Shown piece after piece: positions 53,873-63,414 of a stretch of DNA of 64,000 nucleotides. Every line of letters starts with the position of its first letter. Position 1 is the stretch's first letter. Origin of the DNA: Chryseobacterium sp. GVT01B (lineage in GTDB: Bacteria; Bacteroidota; Bacteroidia; Flavobacteriales; Weeksellaceae); assembly GCF_019970045.1 (NCBI RefSeq), contig NZ_JAHXYI010000002.1, positions 434,001 through 498,000 on the forward strand. Direction: 5' to 3'. Under the pieces are notes generated by a model. That model had not been told where the DNA came from, did not search any database, and saw only the letters and a list, made by a program, of their open reading frames with translations. The position numbers and the translations under genes are program-made.

Positions 53873-55204
53873 TTAAAGAATTCCTACGATTGCCAGTAGC
53901 CGGATATGGCTAAGCCTTACGTTTGTTTGTGCAGTTATTAGATTAAGTTTTGCTTCCAGCAAAGCATTCTCTGCCTCCAGAAGATCAGTCAGCAGGGATT
54001 CCTGATTGAGATAACTGTTTCTGATAACCCGTAGAGTTTCCGTAGTTTTTAAGATATTTTTATCTGCGGTTTTCACACTTTCCAAAGCTTGTTCATGCTG
54101 GAGGTAAGCTTCTTTTATCTGAAGGGAAACTTCGGCTTTTTTACTATCGGCTTTTTCTTTAGCCTCGCCATTGATAATCCGGGCCAGGGCAATGGAATGT
54201 TTGCTTTTGTATAAATTATCTATGGAAAACTGCACTTTAATTCCGGTTTGCCCGAATCCCCATACATCATTTGAGTAAGGATAGAATGAGATCTGGGGAT
54301 AGGTATAGTTGTAAGTTGAATACAATGACACTTTAGGCAAACGTGCGGCTTTAGCCTGACTGATATTTAATTCGCTCGATTTAATATCGCTGTCCATCAG
54401 CTTAAGTTCAGGTGACTGATTGAGTGCAATATCCAGATAACCGGTATAATCGCTGCCCTGAATACTTTCCATCTCTTGACTTCTTTTATAATCAATTGCC
54501 AGCTGCTCCGTCTGATCCCGCCCCATCAACACATTCAGACGTTGTTTTCTGATATCTATTTTCTTTTCTATATCAGACAGACTAAGTTCCAGCTGGGATA
54601 ATTTTACAGAGGTTCGGATCACATCGCTTTTTAGTACAATTCCGTTTTGGTGCAAACTCTCGATAAGTGATAATTGCTTATCCTCTGCAGCAATTTCTGC
54701 AAAGAGAAAATCACGGAAATACAAAAACTTATAGAGATCAAAATACTCAACTGCAATATTATATTTCACACTGTGCTTTTCCAGCTGAACTTCATATTGC
54801 CCGCGTACTTCTTCTTCTCTCTTCATTCTAATATTTATTCTTTCTTTTTCACCATTAAAGAGATTAAAATTTAAGCTATATCCTGCTCCATAACCATAGC
54901 TTTTAACAGGTACATTCTGTGGAGAGGAGAATAAACCTTCATTATAAAGGAGAAATCTGGAATTGAGCTTTACATCTCCACCTAACGAAAGTTCCGGCAA
55001 CAGATGATCTTTAGCTTCAAGTACTTCTAGCTTACTTTGCTGAAGGTGTAAATCTGACAGTTTCAGTTGACGATTATTCACTTCGGCAGCTTTCCACATT
55101 TCTTCCAGACTCATCAGAGTGGCTGTTGTATCCTGGGCATGGAGATATGATACGGGTAACAACAATACTATTCCCAATATTGGAATTAATTTATAGGATT
55201 TCAT
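53873..55204 (-). CDS. TolC-family outer-membrane efflux protein
   Basis: 443 residues from ATG 55204 (an alternative ATG at 55210 adds two residues). It has a signal peptide (cleavage near YLHAQ), a central Pfam OEP-type repeat (residues about 25-230 and 240-435) with LEVLEAKDHLLPELSLGGDVK and SSELNISQAKAARLPKVSLYSTYN. It forms the outer channel of the tripartite pump with the two genes downstream. Its start overlaps the end of the 98-residue ORF by 14 bases. Confidence 0.9.
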   Translation of the reverse strand: MKSYKLIPILGIVLLLPVSYLHAQDTTATLMSLEEMWKAAEVNNRQLKLSDLHLQQSKLEVLEAKDHLLPELSLGGDVKLNSRFLLYNEGLFSSPQNVPVKSYGYGAGYSLNFNLFNGEKERINIRMKREEEVRGQYEVQLEKHSVKYNIAVEYFDLYKFLYFRDFLFAEIAAEDKQLSLIESLHQNGIVLKSDVIRTSVKLSQLELSLSDIEKKIDIRKQRLNVLMGRDQTEQLAIDYKRSQEMESIQGSDYTGYLDIALNQSPELKLMDSDIKSSELNISQAKAARLPKVSLYSTYNYTYPQISFYPYSNDVWGFGQTGIKVQFSIDNLYKSKHSIALARIINGEAKEKADSKKAEVSLQIKEAYLQHEQALESVKTADKNILKTTETLRVIRNSYLNQESLLTDLLEAENALLEAKLNLITAQTNVRLSHIRLLAIVGIL

Positions 55205-55487
55205 GATCATTTTTTTTGTAAGTGTTTCTATTTTCTCTTTTTGTAAAGAGCCAATCTGCTATCATTTTTCCCAATTCATCAAAGATTAAAGTCAGATCGA
55301 TCATAGGCATAAAAGGATAGGAATAGTCAAATCGGTAGAAATTAATTTGTTCGATAGGGCAAACCGGATAACAGTCTGTGTGATCAAAAGTTTTATTTTT
55401 TGTTTCAATTTCGGGGTCTTGATCGGGGGTTGCTATTGTGTGTTTTATCATAACTCTGTTAATATTTACAGTAGCAAAATTATTCAT
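55191..55487 (-). CDS. Small hypothetical protein in front of the efflux operon
   Basis: A 98-residue frame, no family recognised, no signal peptide. It has a cluster TDCYPVCPIEQINFYRFDYSYPFMPMIDLTL. It overlaps the TolC gene start by 14 bases in a different frame, typical of translationally coupled genes. The first credible Met may be at residue 1 or 13 (MIKHTIATPDQD). Its start lies 55 bp from the divergent AraC start. Could be a regulatory or accessory protein; may also be non-coding. Confidence 0.5.
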   Translation of the reverse strand: MNNFATVNINRVMIKHTIATPDQDPEIETKNKTFDHTDCYPVCPIEQINFYRFDYSYPFMPMIDLTLIFDELGKMIADWLFTKRENRNTYKKNDHEIL

Positions 55488-55528
55488 GAACGAAAACTAT
55501 CTTTTAATATAATTAGCCTAAGATTTGT

Positions 55529-55536
55529 TATATTTG
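55529..55536 (+). promoter_or_regulatory. -7 element of the AraC gene, possible leaderless start
   Basis: TATATTTG is an exact TAnnTTTG, and the ATG at 55542 lies only five bases after it. The predicted transcript would have a leader of about 3 bases. The -33 position is only weakly matched (TTTT near 55502). Confidence 0.45.
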
Positions 55537-55541
55537 GCCAT

Positions 55542-56330
55542 ATGGAAATTCTTAAGCAGCTTTTAGACAGTGTAGACCAAAATCCAGATTCTATTCTGGT
55601 GGTACGACAGCAAACTGAACAGCAGATGCCTCCTCATCAGCATAATAAGGCACAATTATTATTGGTTTTTGGTGGAATTGCTTATCTGAAGACCGCGGAG
55701 AAGGATTTTTATATTCCGTCAAGCCATTACATCTGGATACCAGGAAAATATCCCCATAATCTGATGTTTAATACTCAGGATCTGTATATTATTAACATCT
55801 ATTTTCCAGAAGAAAAGTCTGACGGATTTTATAATGAACTGGGAATTTATCCGGTGAGCAACCTGTTATCAGAAATGCTTACTTTCAGCGAAAAATGGCA
55901 GGGAGATTATTATAAAGGTTCCTGGGAATTTCAATTTCTTACCACACTGAAGATCCTTATATCGAAAGAAAATCTCAAAAAGTTTTCCATTCAGCTTCCT
56001 ACAACCGATGATCACCGGCTTAATGTTGTTACAGATCATCTCAGAAGTCAGTTAAATGAAAAGCTTACCTTAGAAAATACCGCAAAACAATCAGGAATGA
56101 GTGTAAGAAGTCTGACGAGGCTGTTTCAGACCAAACTTCATATCACTTTTATTCAATATATAAAAATGCTTAGGATTATCAGGGCTATGGAATTAATTAA
56201 GGATACTGACCTGAATATGACTGAGATTACTTATGAAGTCGGCTATTCCAATATTGCAGCTTTCAGCAATAATTTCCACCAACTAACCAATATGAGGCCT
56301 ACCGAGTTTAAGGCTATGTCCAGGATATAA
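55542..56330 (+). CDS. AraC-family regulator with cupin N-terminus, divergent from the efflux operon
   Basis: 262 residues from ATG 55542. The longer frame from 55347 would put a hydrophobic tail antisense to the 98-residue ORF and is rejected. The cupin-like domain (MPPHQHNKAQLLLVFGGIAYLKT then SSHYIWIPGKYPHNLMF, with conserved His residues) spans about 25-115; the AraC HTH pair is at about 165-262 (LTLENTAKQSGMSVRSLTRLFQTKLH; MTEITYEVGYSNIAAFSNNFHQLTNMRPTEF). It probably controls the efflux operon in response to a small ligand. Confidence 0.87.
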   Translation: MEILKQLLDSVDQNPDSILVVRQQTEQQMPPHQHNKAQLLLVFGGIAYLKTAEKDFYIPSSHYIWIPGKYPHNLMFNTQDLYIINIYFPEEKSDGFYNELGIYPVSNLLSEMLTFSEKWQGDYYKGSWEFQFLTTLKILISKENLKKFSIQLPTTDDHRLNVVTDHLRSQLNEKLTLENTAKQSGMSVRSLTRLFQTKLHITFIQYIKMLRIIRAMELIKDTDLNMTEITYEVGYSNIAAFSNNFHQLTNMRPTEFKAMSRI

Positions 56331-56425
56331 AAATTTAATAGATGATTTGACTAATACAACAGCATTAGCCCCTTCCATTATTTTGCCATTGAAAGATATA
56401 GAAGTATTTTTATAGCTAGTTTAAC

Positions 56426-57100
56426 TTATGATTTAAATGCATACTCATCATACACTGTATTGATAAGCTCATCAGGATTGATATTTCGTGAAAAGATAGG
56501 ATAATGAAAACGATCCAGTTTATTAAGAATACGGATAAGCTCCATCTTTTCATAATAATTGAGATTTCCTGCAACAATATTGGTCGCCTGACGGATTTTT
56601 TCCATTTGATTTTCCAGGATCTGCAATCCTCTTCCGGTGATACGGATCAATTTACTGCGTTTGTCTAAATCAGAGTCTGTCTGTTCAACAAGTCCCTGTC
56701 GTAAAAGTCTGGCAATAATCAGCATACCTACGGGCTTATCATGAATATTTTTTTTGATGAGAGCCATTTTTGTCATCTCACCAAAAGCTTTAAGATTAAT
56801 CAGATAAATAAAGTCTTCCTGAGTCGAAAATTCAGAATCTGAGATGGCAGACTTTGAGTATGTTTTTGCATATCGGTTAAGGTGAACAAGTAATGTACTG
56901 ATGGCACTTTCCGGTGTTCTTCCATTCTCCTTTCCTTCCCAGTAAGGTTCTTCAGTTTGATTTTCTTCAATATTCTCTTGATCAGAAATCCATGCTTTAA
57001 AGCCCTGAATAGTTACCGGATACGATTCTGGACTGGTGCTGGCTTCAGTTTCAAACTCTTCCAGCAGATCTATAAAATCTTTAATAAGCGTGTAATTCAT
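56426..57100 (-). CDS. MarR-family transcriptional regulator
   Basis: The 224-residue protein has a MarR winged helix at about 120-190 (EDFIYLINLKAFGEMTKMALIKKNIHDKPVGMLIIARLLRQGLVEQTDSDLDKRSKLIRITGRG spans the core) with helical dimerisation flanks. It is longer than typical MarR proteins because of an acidic segment (residues 30-75). It is near the efflux operon but convergent with the AraC gene; whether it regulates efflux is unknown. Confidence 0.82.
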   Translation of the reverse strand: MNYTLIKDFIDLLEEFETEASTSPESYPVTIQGFKAWISDQENIEENQTEEPYWEGKENGRTPESAISTLLVHLNRYAKTYSKSAISDSEFSTQEDFIYLINLKAFGEMTKMALIKKNIHDKPVGMLIIARLLRQGLVEQTDSDLDKRSKLIRITGRGLQILENQMEKIRQATNIVAGNLNYYEKMELIRILNKLDRFHYPIFSRNINPDELINTVYDEYAFKS

Positions 57101-57273
57101 CTCTGTTAAATAGTTTACAAATATACCTAAATCATGGTATATATATCAAGACTATAAAGAAACAATACCCTGATCTTTTGGTAGCCCACGTTTTCCGATC
57201 ACCCATTCTGGTATATTAAACATCTAATACGGTATAATAATTGTTGAAAAATAAGAAGAAGTAAAATAACCAT

Positions 57274-57561
57274 ATGGATCATATAGAAACCGAATCAATA
57301 GATTTGGTAAGAGATAAAAATTATATTGATAAGTACTTCAGTTTAACCATAAAAAGAGAATTGAAGATAGACATCGATGTGAGCAATGAATATATTGCTG
57401 CACAAAATATTGTTTCCAGAAAATTAATTCTGGTTAAAACATTTTCTGAGGTTGTCATGGGAAATCCCGAACTATATCTTTTATTGGTTTCTTTAATTCA
57501 TGAAGTCAATACCCGTCCTTTGACAAGGGAACAAATCAATTCAGTACTGGAAAAAAAATAA
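57274..57561 (+). CDS. Small hypothetical protein
   Basis: A 95-residue protein (MDHIETESIDLVRDKNYIDKY start) with a helical region after residue 40 (IAAQNIVSRKLILVKTFSEVVMGNPELYLLLVSLIHEVNT). No family recognised. It has its own upstream region, divergent from the MarR gene, and a terminator downstream, which supports it being a real gene. Confidence 0.6.
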   Translation: MDHIETESIDLVRDKNYIDKYFSLTIKRELKIDIDVSNEYIAAQNIVSRKLILVKTFSEVVMGNPELYLLLVSLIHEVNTRPLTREQINSVLEKK

Positions 57562-57562
57562 C

Positions 57563-57598
57563 AAGATCCCCCAAATATTTGAGAGATCTTCATTTTTT
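57563..57598. terminator. Convergent terminator
   Basis: AAGATC / GATCTT stem with further G-U pairs on the minus strand, loop AAATATTT, and T-rich flank. It serves the 95-residue gene and the response-regulator cluster. Confidence 0.7.
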
Positions 57599-57613
57599 AA
57601 TGTAAAATAGGTT

Positions 57614-57985
57614 TTATACCTGTTCTTTTAAATGTTTCGCTACCATTGCTTCCAGATCATCGAGATTAAAAGGTTTTGAAACATAATCATCAGCTTTTGC
57701 TTCCGATGCTAAAGCAACAATATCATTATTAGCGGTAACATAAATTACCGGAATATGTTTAAATTCTTCGGTGCTTTTGAGAAGTTTTGTAGCTTCTACC
57801 CCTCCTATTTTGGGAATCCAGTTATCCATCAGAATAACATCCGGCTGATAATCTGCCACTTTCTCAAGGATATCGTGTGAAGTCTCTGAAATTCTGACAT
57901 CATATCCGTTTTCTTCAAATATGATGGTGATGACCTCTAAAATAGCCGCTTCATCATCAAAAATTAAAATTCTCTTTTTACTCAT
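57614..57985 (-). CDS. Stand-alone response regulator (receiver domain only)
   Basis: The 123-residue protein is a CheY-like receiver: acidic pair in ILIFDDEAAILE, phosphoacceptor Asp about 54 in DVILMDNWIP, Thr in PVIYVTANND, Lys in YVSKPF. No output domain. It is the last gene of the cluster that runs leftwards from the kinases and probably passes phosphate or feeds on another partner. Confidence 0.93.
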   Translation of the reverse strand: MSKKRILIFDDEAAILEVITIIFEENGYDVRISETSHDILEKVADYQPDVILMDNWIPKIGGVEATKLLKSTEEFKHIPVIYVTANNDIVALASEAKADDYVSKPFNLDDLEAMVAKHLKEQV

Positions 57986-58013
57986 ATTATGTAGATTATT
58001 CTATTCTTAAATA

Positions 58014-58583
58014 TTATAATTGATTTATATAATCCGCTAAACCTGCGGGTGTGATAATTAAATCATATTCAATTGCTTCTATGGCATGTTTAGGCATAAA
58101 TTCCACCTCTGCTGTTTCCGGATCCTGAATCCAGACCTGCCCATTATTCCTCTTAATATAGCTCAACCCTTCTACCCCATCAGCATTAGCTCCCGATAAA
58201 AGGACGCCTATTACATTTTGTCCATAAATTTCTGCCGCAGATTTAAAAGTAACGTCTATAGATGGGCGGGAATAGTTCATTTTTTCAGAGCTGTCTAATG
58301 ACATCCATTGAGTATTCTCAAACAACAAATGATAATCAGCGGGAACAATATATATTGTGTTATCTTCAACTGCAGTTTTATCTTCAACCTCTATGACCGG
58401 TATTTTCGTAAACTGCTGCAGTAACGTCCGCAGAATATCTCCGGATTGAGCCTTACGATGGATCACAAGTACAATGGGAACAGGGATCGCATGATCCAGG
58501 TTTTTGATCATTTCTATAATGACCTGTAAACTTCCTGCTGATCCTCCGATAACAATTAATTCTGTATTGGTTTGTGATTTCAT
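58014..58583 (-). CDS. cheB: CheB-type methylesterase domain protein
   Basis: The 189-residue protein has the CheB catalytic triad: Ser in IGGSAGSLQVI (about 16), His in LVIHRKAQSGD (about 43), Asp in LLSGANADGVEGL (about 133). It lacks the N-terminal receiver domain of classical CheB. It removes glutamyl methyl esters or amides. The cheR gene is 11 bp upstream. No chemoreceptor genes are in view, so the substrate is probably another protein, perhaps one of the kinases. Confidence 0.9.
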   Translation of the reverse strand: MKSQTNTELIVIGGSAGSLQVIIEMIKNLDHAIPVPIVLVIHRKAQSGDILRTLLQQFTKIPVIEVEDKTAVEDNTIYIVPADYHLLFENTQWMSLDSSEKMNYSRPSIDVTFKSAAEIYGQNVIGVLLSGANADGVEGLSYIKRNNGQVWIQDPETAEVEFMPKHAIEAIEYDLIITPAGLADYINQL

Positions 58584-58594
58584 TCCGGTAATTA

Positions 58595-59425
58595 TTAATG
58601 GTGATCAATTTTTTTCCAGATTTTCTGATCTTCAACCTGATGGTAGTTTTTGTCAATAGCAGAAAACCGAAGAGTCTCTTTTGCTCCCAATGCGAGAAAA
58701 CCTAAATTCTCCAGGCTATCATCAAAAAGCCTGAATACCCTTTCCTGAAGTTCTCTGTCAAAATAAATTAAGACATTCCTGCACACAATGAGCTGAAAAC
58801 TATTAAAAGAACTGTCTGACACAAGGTTATGTGTTGATAAGATCAATTTTTCCTGCAAGCTCTTATCAAATCTTACACTATCATAATTGGCGGTATAATA
58901 ATCCGAAAAGTCTTTTAATCCGCCTGAAAGCATATAGTTTTCCGAGTACAGTTTCATCTGTTGCAAAGGAAAAATACCAGCTCTGGCTGTTTCAAGAACA
59001 GCGGGATTCAAATCGGTTCCATAAATCAGAGATTTACTGTAAAGGCCGGCTTCTTTCAGCAGAATGGCTATAGAATATGCTTCTTCTCCTGTTGAACATC
59101 CTGCAATCCATACCCTGATTAGCGGATAGGTACCTAACTGAGGCAGTATATGGTCCCGCAGTGTTTTGAAAAAAGAAGGATCTCTGAACATTTCCGTAAC
59201 GTTTACTGTAACTTCTTCTACAAAACGTTTTAAGTACTCAGCATCATTCATAACGGTGTATCTGAGCTCTGCAAAACTGGTAAACCTGTCTAAAAGACAT
59301 ATACGATTCACTCGTCTTTTAAATGAAGCTCTGCTATAACCGGAAAAGTCATAGCCATACCTCTCATAAACATCTCTGATGAGATATTCTATTTCTTCAT
59401 CTTTTATGATACTTGGTTCCAGCAT
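58595..59425 (-). CDS. cheR: CheR-type protein methyltransferase
   Basis: The 276-residue protein has the all-alpha N-domain and the SAM-binding core with LIRVWIAGCSTGEEAYSIAILLKEAG (about 103-128), GTDLNPAVLETARAGIF, and DFSDYYTANYDSVRFDK, typical of CheR. It methylates glutamates on receptor-like proteins. It overlaps or abuts the response-regulator gene upstream (stop-start junction at 59425/59426), so they are cotranscribed. Confidence 0.93.
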   Translation of the reverse strand: MLEPSIIKDEEIEYLIRDVYERYGYDFSGYSRASFKRRVNRICLLDRFTSFAELRYTVMNDAEYLKRFVEEVTVNVTEMFRDPSFFKTLRDHILPQLGTYPLIRVWIAGCSTGEEAYSIAILLKEAGLYSKSLIYGTDLNPAVLETARAGIFPLQQMKLYSENYMLSGGLKDFSDYYTANYDSVRFDKSLQEKLILSTHNLVSDSSFNSFQLIVCRNVLIYFDRELQERVFRLFDDSLENLGFLALGAKETLRFSAIDKNYHQVEDQKIWKKIDHH

Positions 59426-59791
59426 CTATGAAAGTTTTTCTATTGCCGTTATTAACAGATCTACATCAATTGGTTTTGATATGTAATCATCAGCTCCTGC
59501 TTCCATACATTTCTGGCGGTCTTCGGGCATTGCCTGTGCAGTGACAGCTATAACCGGCACATGTTTGATTTCCTGTGTATTCCTTATCATTTTTACGGCT
59601 TCGTACCCGTCTATCCCAGGCATCATCATGTCCATAAGAACAACAGAAAACTTAGGATTTGACTTCAGAATTTCTAAAGCTTCCTGAGCAATTGTACAGG
59701 ATTCAACTGCATACCCACGGGCCTTAAGGGTTAGTTTTAATGCAAATATATTGCGTGGATCATCATCCACGATTAAGACTTTCTTATTCAT
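59426..59791 (-). CDS. Stand-alone response regulator (receiver domain only)
   Basis: The 121-residue receiver has KVLIVDDDPRNIFALKLTL, phosphoacceptor in FSVVLMDMMMPGIDGYEA (about 53), Thr in PVIAVTAQAM, and Lys in YISKPIDVD. It is close in sequence to the third receiver domain of the large hybrid kinase upstream, so it probably arose from the same lineage or shares its phosphodonor. Confidence 0.93.
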   Translation of the reverse strand: MNKKVLIVDDDPRNIFALKLTLKARGYAVESCTIAQEALEILKSNPKFSVVLMDMMMPGIDGYEAVKMIRNTQEIKHVPVIAVTAQAMPEDRQKCMEAGADDYISKPIDVDLLITAIEKLS

Positions 59792-59806
59792 CAGAATTTT
59801 ATCTGT

Positions 59807-62800
59807 TTAACTTTCATACAACCAAACACGAAGGAGCGACAATAGCTGATCAATATCTACTGGTTTTGAGATATAATCCGAAGCTCCTGCTGTTATACAT
59901 TTTTCACGTTCTCCAATCATAGATTTGGCAGTTACGGCGATAATAGGCAATCTTTTATAGGCCGGCATTTTTCTTATCTGCTTTATTGTTTCATAGCCAT
60001 CCATTTCCGGCATCATCATGTCCATCAAAATAACGTCTATGTCAGGATGGTGGTTAATTTGTTCCAAAGCGTGCTTCCCATCCATCGCTACAATGACTTC
60101 AACTTTATATTTTTCCAGTGCCTTGGTTAAGGAAAAAATATTGCGGACATCATCATCAGTAATGAGTACTTTTTTGCCACTCAGCACTTCTGTTAAAGAA
60201 CCGAGCATTCTGCCAGTGGTACTTTCAGCCGAACTGTTTTTTTCTTCCACCAAATGTAAGAATAAACCTACCTCGTCTAAAATTCTCTGATAGGAATGTG
60301 CTGTTTTCACAACAATTGAATCCGCATACTGCTTTATTTTGAGTTCTTCTTCTTTAGACAAATGATGTTCAGTAAAAATAATGATCGGGAGATTTTCAAG
60401 CCCTTCATAGGTTTTGATTGATTCTATGACGTGATAATCATTTCCTTTTGTGCTTCCAATATCCAGAATTACACAGTCAACAAGGTCTGAAGTGAGTGCT
60501 TTTACACTATCCTCCACACTATGTTCTACTGATAATGAAATATTAAAATTACTCAGGAAATAAGATAATGCGCTGGCATGTTTGGCATTTTCTTCAACAA
60601 TTAAAACCTTTTGAGGTCCTTTCTGTAATGCTTCTTCAATTTTCCTGAATACATCGGTCATTTTATCCAGAGCAACAGGTTTGTTGATGAAGTCCACCGC
60701 TCCTTTCATAAGACTTTCTTTTTTCACATGCAGGGCAGACATCATATGTACCGGAATATTTTTTACAGTGGTATCAGACTTCAGTTCGTCCATCACTTCC
60801 CACCCATCTTTTACAGGAAGCTGAACATCCAGTAAAATAGCATGTGGATGATACTGCCGGGCAGCGGACAGAGCATAATCTCCTCTTACCACAACAATAC
60901 CTTTATAATTCTGTAAATGGGCATACTTCAGTAAAGCTTTTGCAAAATTGGTATCATCTTCAATAATCAAAATAATTTTATCACCTTCCTGAATATTATC
61001 CCGGTCATCAGGTACATCTTCAGGAATTTCTAAAGTGTTCGCATGCTTATTTTCTCCTTCATCCAGGATATTCTGAATTTCCTCAACATCTTCCCGGATA
61101 ATTTCTACCAGATCCTGATCGGTTTCAGGCTGAACAATCTCAGCTACGGGATGTACAGGAATCGTAAAACTGAATTCACTGCCTTTATTGACTTCGCTTT
61201 TCAAAGCCAGCTCGCCTCCTAAAAGTCTCGCAATTTCACGGCTTATTGAAAGTCCCAGACCGGTACCTCCAAATTTTCTTTTGGTAGATCCATCAGCCTG
61301 CTGGAATGCTTCAAAGATAATTTTCTGTTTGTCTTCTGCTATTCCGATACCGGTATCTTTCACTGAAAATATAATAAAATCAGGTTTTTCCGAGTGTTTT
61401 TTAACATGTAAATCAATGCTTCCTTTTGTGGTAAACTTCAAAGCATTGGACAGCAGGTTTCTTAGTACCTGATCAATCCTAAGTCGATCACTTTCAATAA
61501 TATTCTGCACGTCTGAATCAATTCCGATGTTGAAAGGAAGGGCTTTCTCCTGAAATACGGGACTAAAAAGACTTTTCAGATCTTTTATAATATCTTCAAT
61601 AATAACTTCCTGGTATTCCAGGGTCATTTTGCCTGATTCTATTTTTGCCAGGTCAAGAATTTCATCTATTAATGTTAATAAACTTGTTCCTGAGCTTTGA
61701 ATAACTCTTGCAGATTCTACCTGATCTTCATTAAGGTTTTCATCCGGATTTTCTGCCATTAACCGTGATAATAGAAGAATTGAGTTAAGAGGTGTTCTCA
61801 ATTCATGAGACATGTTGGCAAGAAATTCAGATTTATATTTGGTACTGAGTGCCAGCTCTTCTACTTTTTTCTGAATCTCATTATTACGTTCAGCAATCAA
61901 ATGATTTTTTTCTTCCAGTAATCGTGAGCGTTCCTCCAGTTCTGCATTGGCCTGCATCAGTTCTTCCTGCTGTACTTTTAATTCTTCTTCTGAAGCCTGA
62001 AGTTTCTGCGTTTGTGCTTCCAGTTCAGTATTGAGATTTTCAAGCTCTGAGTGCTGTACCTGCAGCTCTTCAGACTGTGCCTGAGTTTCTTCCAGCAGCT
62101 GCTGTTCTTTCTCTCTTCCTTTTGCTGCATTCAGGGCTATTCCGATATTCACGCAACATTCCTCAAAATAGCTGATTCTGTCTTTATCAAAATTAGAGGT
62201 AGATCCTAATTCTATAACTCCTATCACATGGCCGTCTGCAAAAACAGGTATCAGGATGATGCCATAGATCTTAATGGTACTGCTGGCAAAAGTGACTACA
62301 AAATCATCTTCGTGAAGATTATTGTACACCTGTGTTTTAGCATTCTTAAAAGCCTGTCCTACCATTCCTTCCCCTTGCTCAAACGTTTTTTTCATATTTG
62401 CTTCCAGCCCGAATGCATTGTTAAGTTTCAGAATGCCTTCGTCAAAAAGATACAATGAACCGTTGATGCAGTTTCCGTATTCAATCAGCTGGCTTAAAGC
62501 TTTATTGGATACTTCTTTTACTGATTTATTTCCGACAAGGGATTCATTAAGCAGAGCAAGCCCTTTCTGGCGCCAGTCACTTTTATTAATTTTATCAAAA
62601 GAAGTTTTCAGGGATTCGGTCATGTGGTTCAGGGATTCTACAAGATCTCCAAGATCATCTTCCGAGTTATCTACGGCTTTCTCACTGTAATCTCCATTGG
62701 CTACTCTGTTTGCTATTTTTTGGATGGCACTTACTCTTCGGGTCATTTCCTGATCTTTATCTCTGAGCATTTTCTCCAGTTCGTCCCTTCTGATCAGATC

Positions 62801-63409
62801 GGCACGCATTTTAAAATAGAAAAATGTAGTCACGACTACCGCAGCCAGTGCAGAAAAAACAATAAAAAGAACTGTTGTTTCTGATGAGCGTGTTAAATCC
62901 TTATTTTTAATTTCTACCTGACTTTCTTCATACTGCACAAAATCTCTTACGATTTTACGGCATTCATCCATATAAGCTTTGCCGGTAACGATTTGCTGTT
63001 GAGTCATCACAACGCCTTTCCGCCTGTTTTCCACCAGATTTTTAAGGTTATCCATCACCTGGCTGACTGCTACTTTTAATCCGTCAAGTCTTTCCTGTTG
63101 GTTTTTATCCTGCACCCCTAATGATTCTGCAAGCACCAAAGCTTTGGAATATTCTCTTAATCCGCGTTTATAGGGTTCGAGAAAATCTTCTCTTCCAGTC
63201 AGCTGATAGCCTCTGTTTCCCGTTTCGGCATCCAGCAAAGCTACCAGAACATCCTTAACAGCCGTCACAGAACGCCTGCTTTTGGAAAGGCTCTCACGGT
63301 GATTCATTTGATTTTGAATACTCCAGTAAGAGGCTACTGAACTCGCTATCAATATCAAAAGCGAAAGACCTATTCCAAACTGGAGATTTCGTATAATTTT
63401 TTTCGGCAT
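59807..63409 (-). CDS. Hybrid sensor histidine kinase: CHASE3-HAMP-GAF-coiled coil-HisKA-HATPase-three receivers
   Basis: The 1200-residue protein has two membrane helices (about 11-30 and 180-200) around a CHASE3-like periplasmic domain (DAETGNRGYQLTGREDFLEPY), HAMP, GAF (about 290-435), a long Glu/Gln-rich coiled coil (about 437-535), HisKA with H box LANMSHELRTPLNS (His about 545), HATPase with NLLSNALKFT, DTGIGIA and GGTGLGLSIS, then receiver domains at about 840-950, 960-1070 and 1080-1195, the last with VILMDMMMPEMDGYE. The start ATG lies 5 bp after the upstream kinase stop. It is the hub of the cluster. Confidence 0.93.
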   Translation of the reverse strand: MPKKIIRNLQFGIGLSLLILIASSVASYWSIQNQMNHRESLSKSRRSVTAVKDVLVALLDAETGNRGYQLTGREDFLEPYKRGLREYSKALVLAESLGVQDKNQQERLDGLKVAVSQVMDNLKNLVENRRKGVVMTQQQIVTGKAYMDECRKIVRDFVQYEESQVEIKNKDLTRSSETTVLFIVFSALAAVVVTTFFYFKMRADLIRRDELEKMLRDKDQEMTRRVSAIQKIANRVANGDYSEKAVDNSEDDLGDLVESLNHMTESLKTSFDKINKSDWRQKGLALLNESLVGNKSVKEVSNKALSQLIEYGNCINGSLYLFDEGILKLNNAFGLEANMKKTFEQGEGMVGQAFKNAKTQVYNNLHEDDFVVTFASSTIKIYGIILIPVFADGHVIGVIELGSTSNFDKDRISYFEECCVNIGIALNAAKGREKEQQLLEETQAQSEELQVQHSELENLNTELEAQTQKLQASEEELKVQQEELMQANAELEERSRLLEEKNHLIAERNNEIQKKVEELALSTKYKSEFLANMSHELRTPLNSILLLSRLMAENPDENLNEDQVESARVIQSSGTSLLTLIDEILDLAKIESGKMTLEYQEVIIEDIIKDLKSLFSPVFQEKALPFNIGIDSDVQNIIESDRLRIDQVLRNLLSNALKFTTKGSIDLHVKKHSEKPDFIIFSVKDTGIGIAEDKQKIIFEAFQQADGSTKRKFGGTGLGLSISREIARLLGGELALKSEVNKGSEFSFTIPVHPVAEIVQPETDQDLVEIIREDVEEIQNILDEGENKHANTLEIPEDVPDDRDNIQEGDKIILIIEDDTNFAKALLKYAHLQNYKGIVVVRGDYALSAARQYHPHAILLDVQLPVKDGWEVMDELKSDTTVKNIPVHMMSALHVKKESLMKGAVDFINKPVALDKMTDVFRKIEEALQKGPQKVLIVEENAKHASALSYFLSNFNISLSVEHSVEDSVKALTSDLVDCVILDIGSTKGNDYHVIESIKTYEGLENLPIIIFTEHHLSKEEELKIKQYADSIVVKTAHSYQRILDEVGLFLHLVEEKNSSAESTTGRMLGSLTEVLSGKKVLITDDDVRNIFSLTKALEKYKVEVIVAMDGKHALEQINHHPDIDVILMDMMMPEMDGYETIKQIRKMPAYKRLPIIAVTAKSMIGEREKCITAGASDYISKPVDIDQLLSLLRVWLYES

Positions 63410-63414
63410 GAAAA

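Noticed and set aside
51224-55204. Efflux operon as exporter of the double-glycine peptides
   Set aside because: The pump is of the MFS-HlyD-TolC type and lacks the C39 peptidase needed to cut GG leaders.
55347-55541. 65-residue upstream extension of the AraC regulator
   Set aside because: Overlaps the divergent small ORF and promoter region, is hydrophobic and unlike the family N-terminus.
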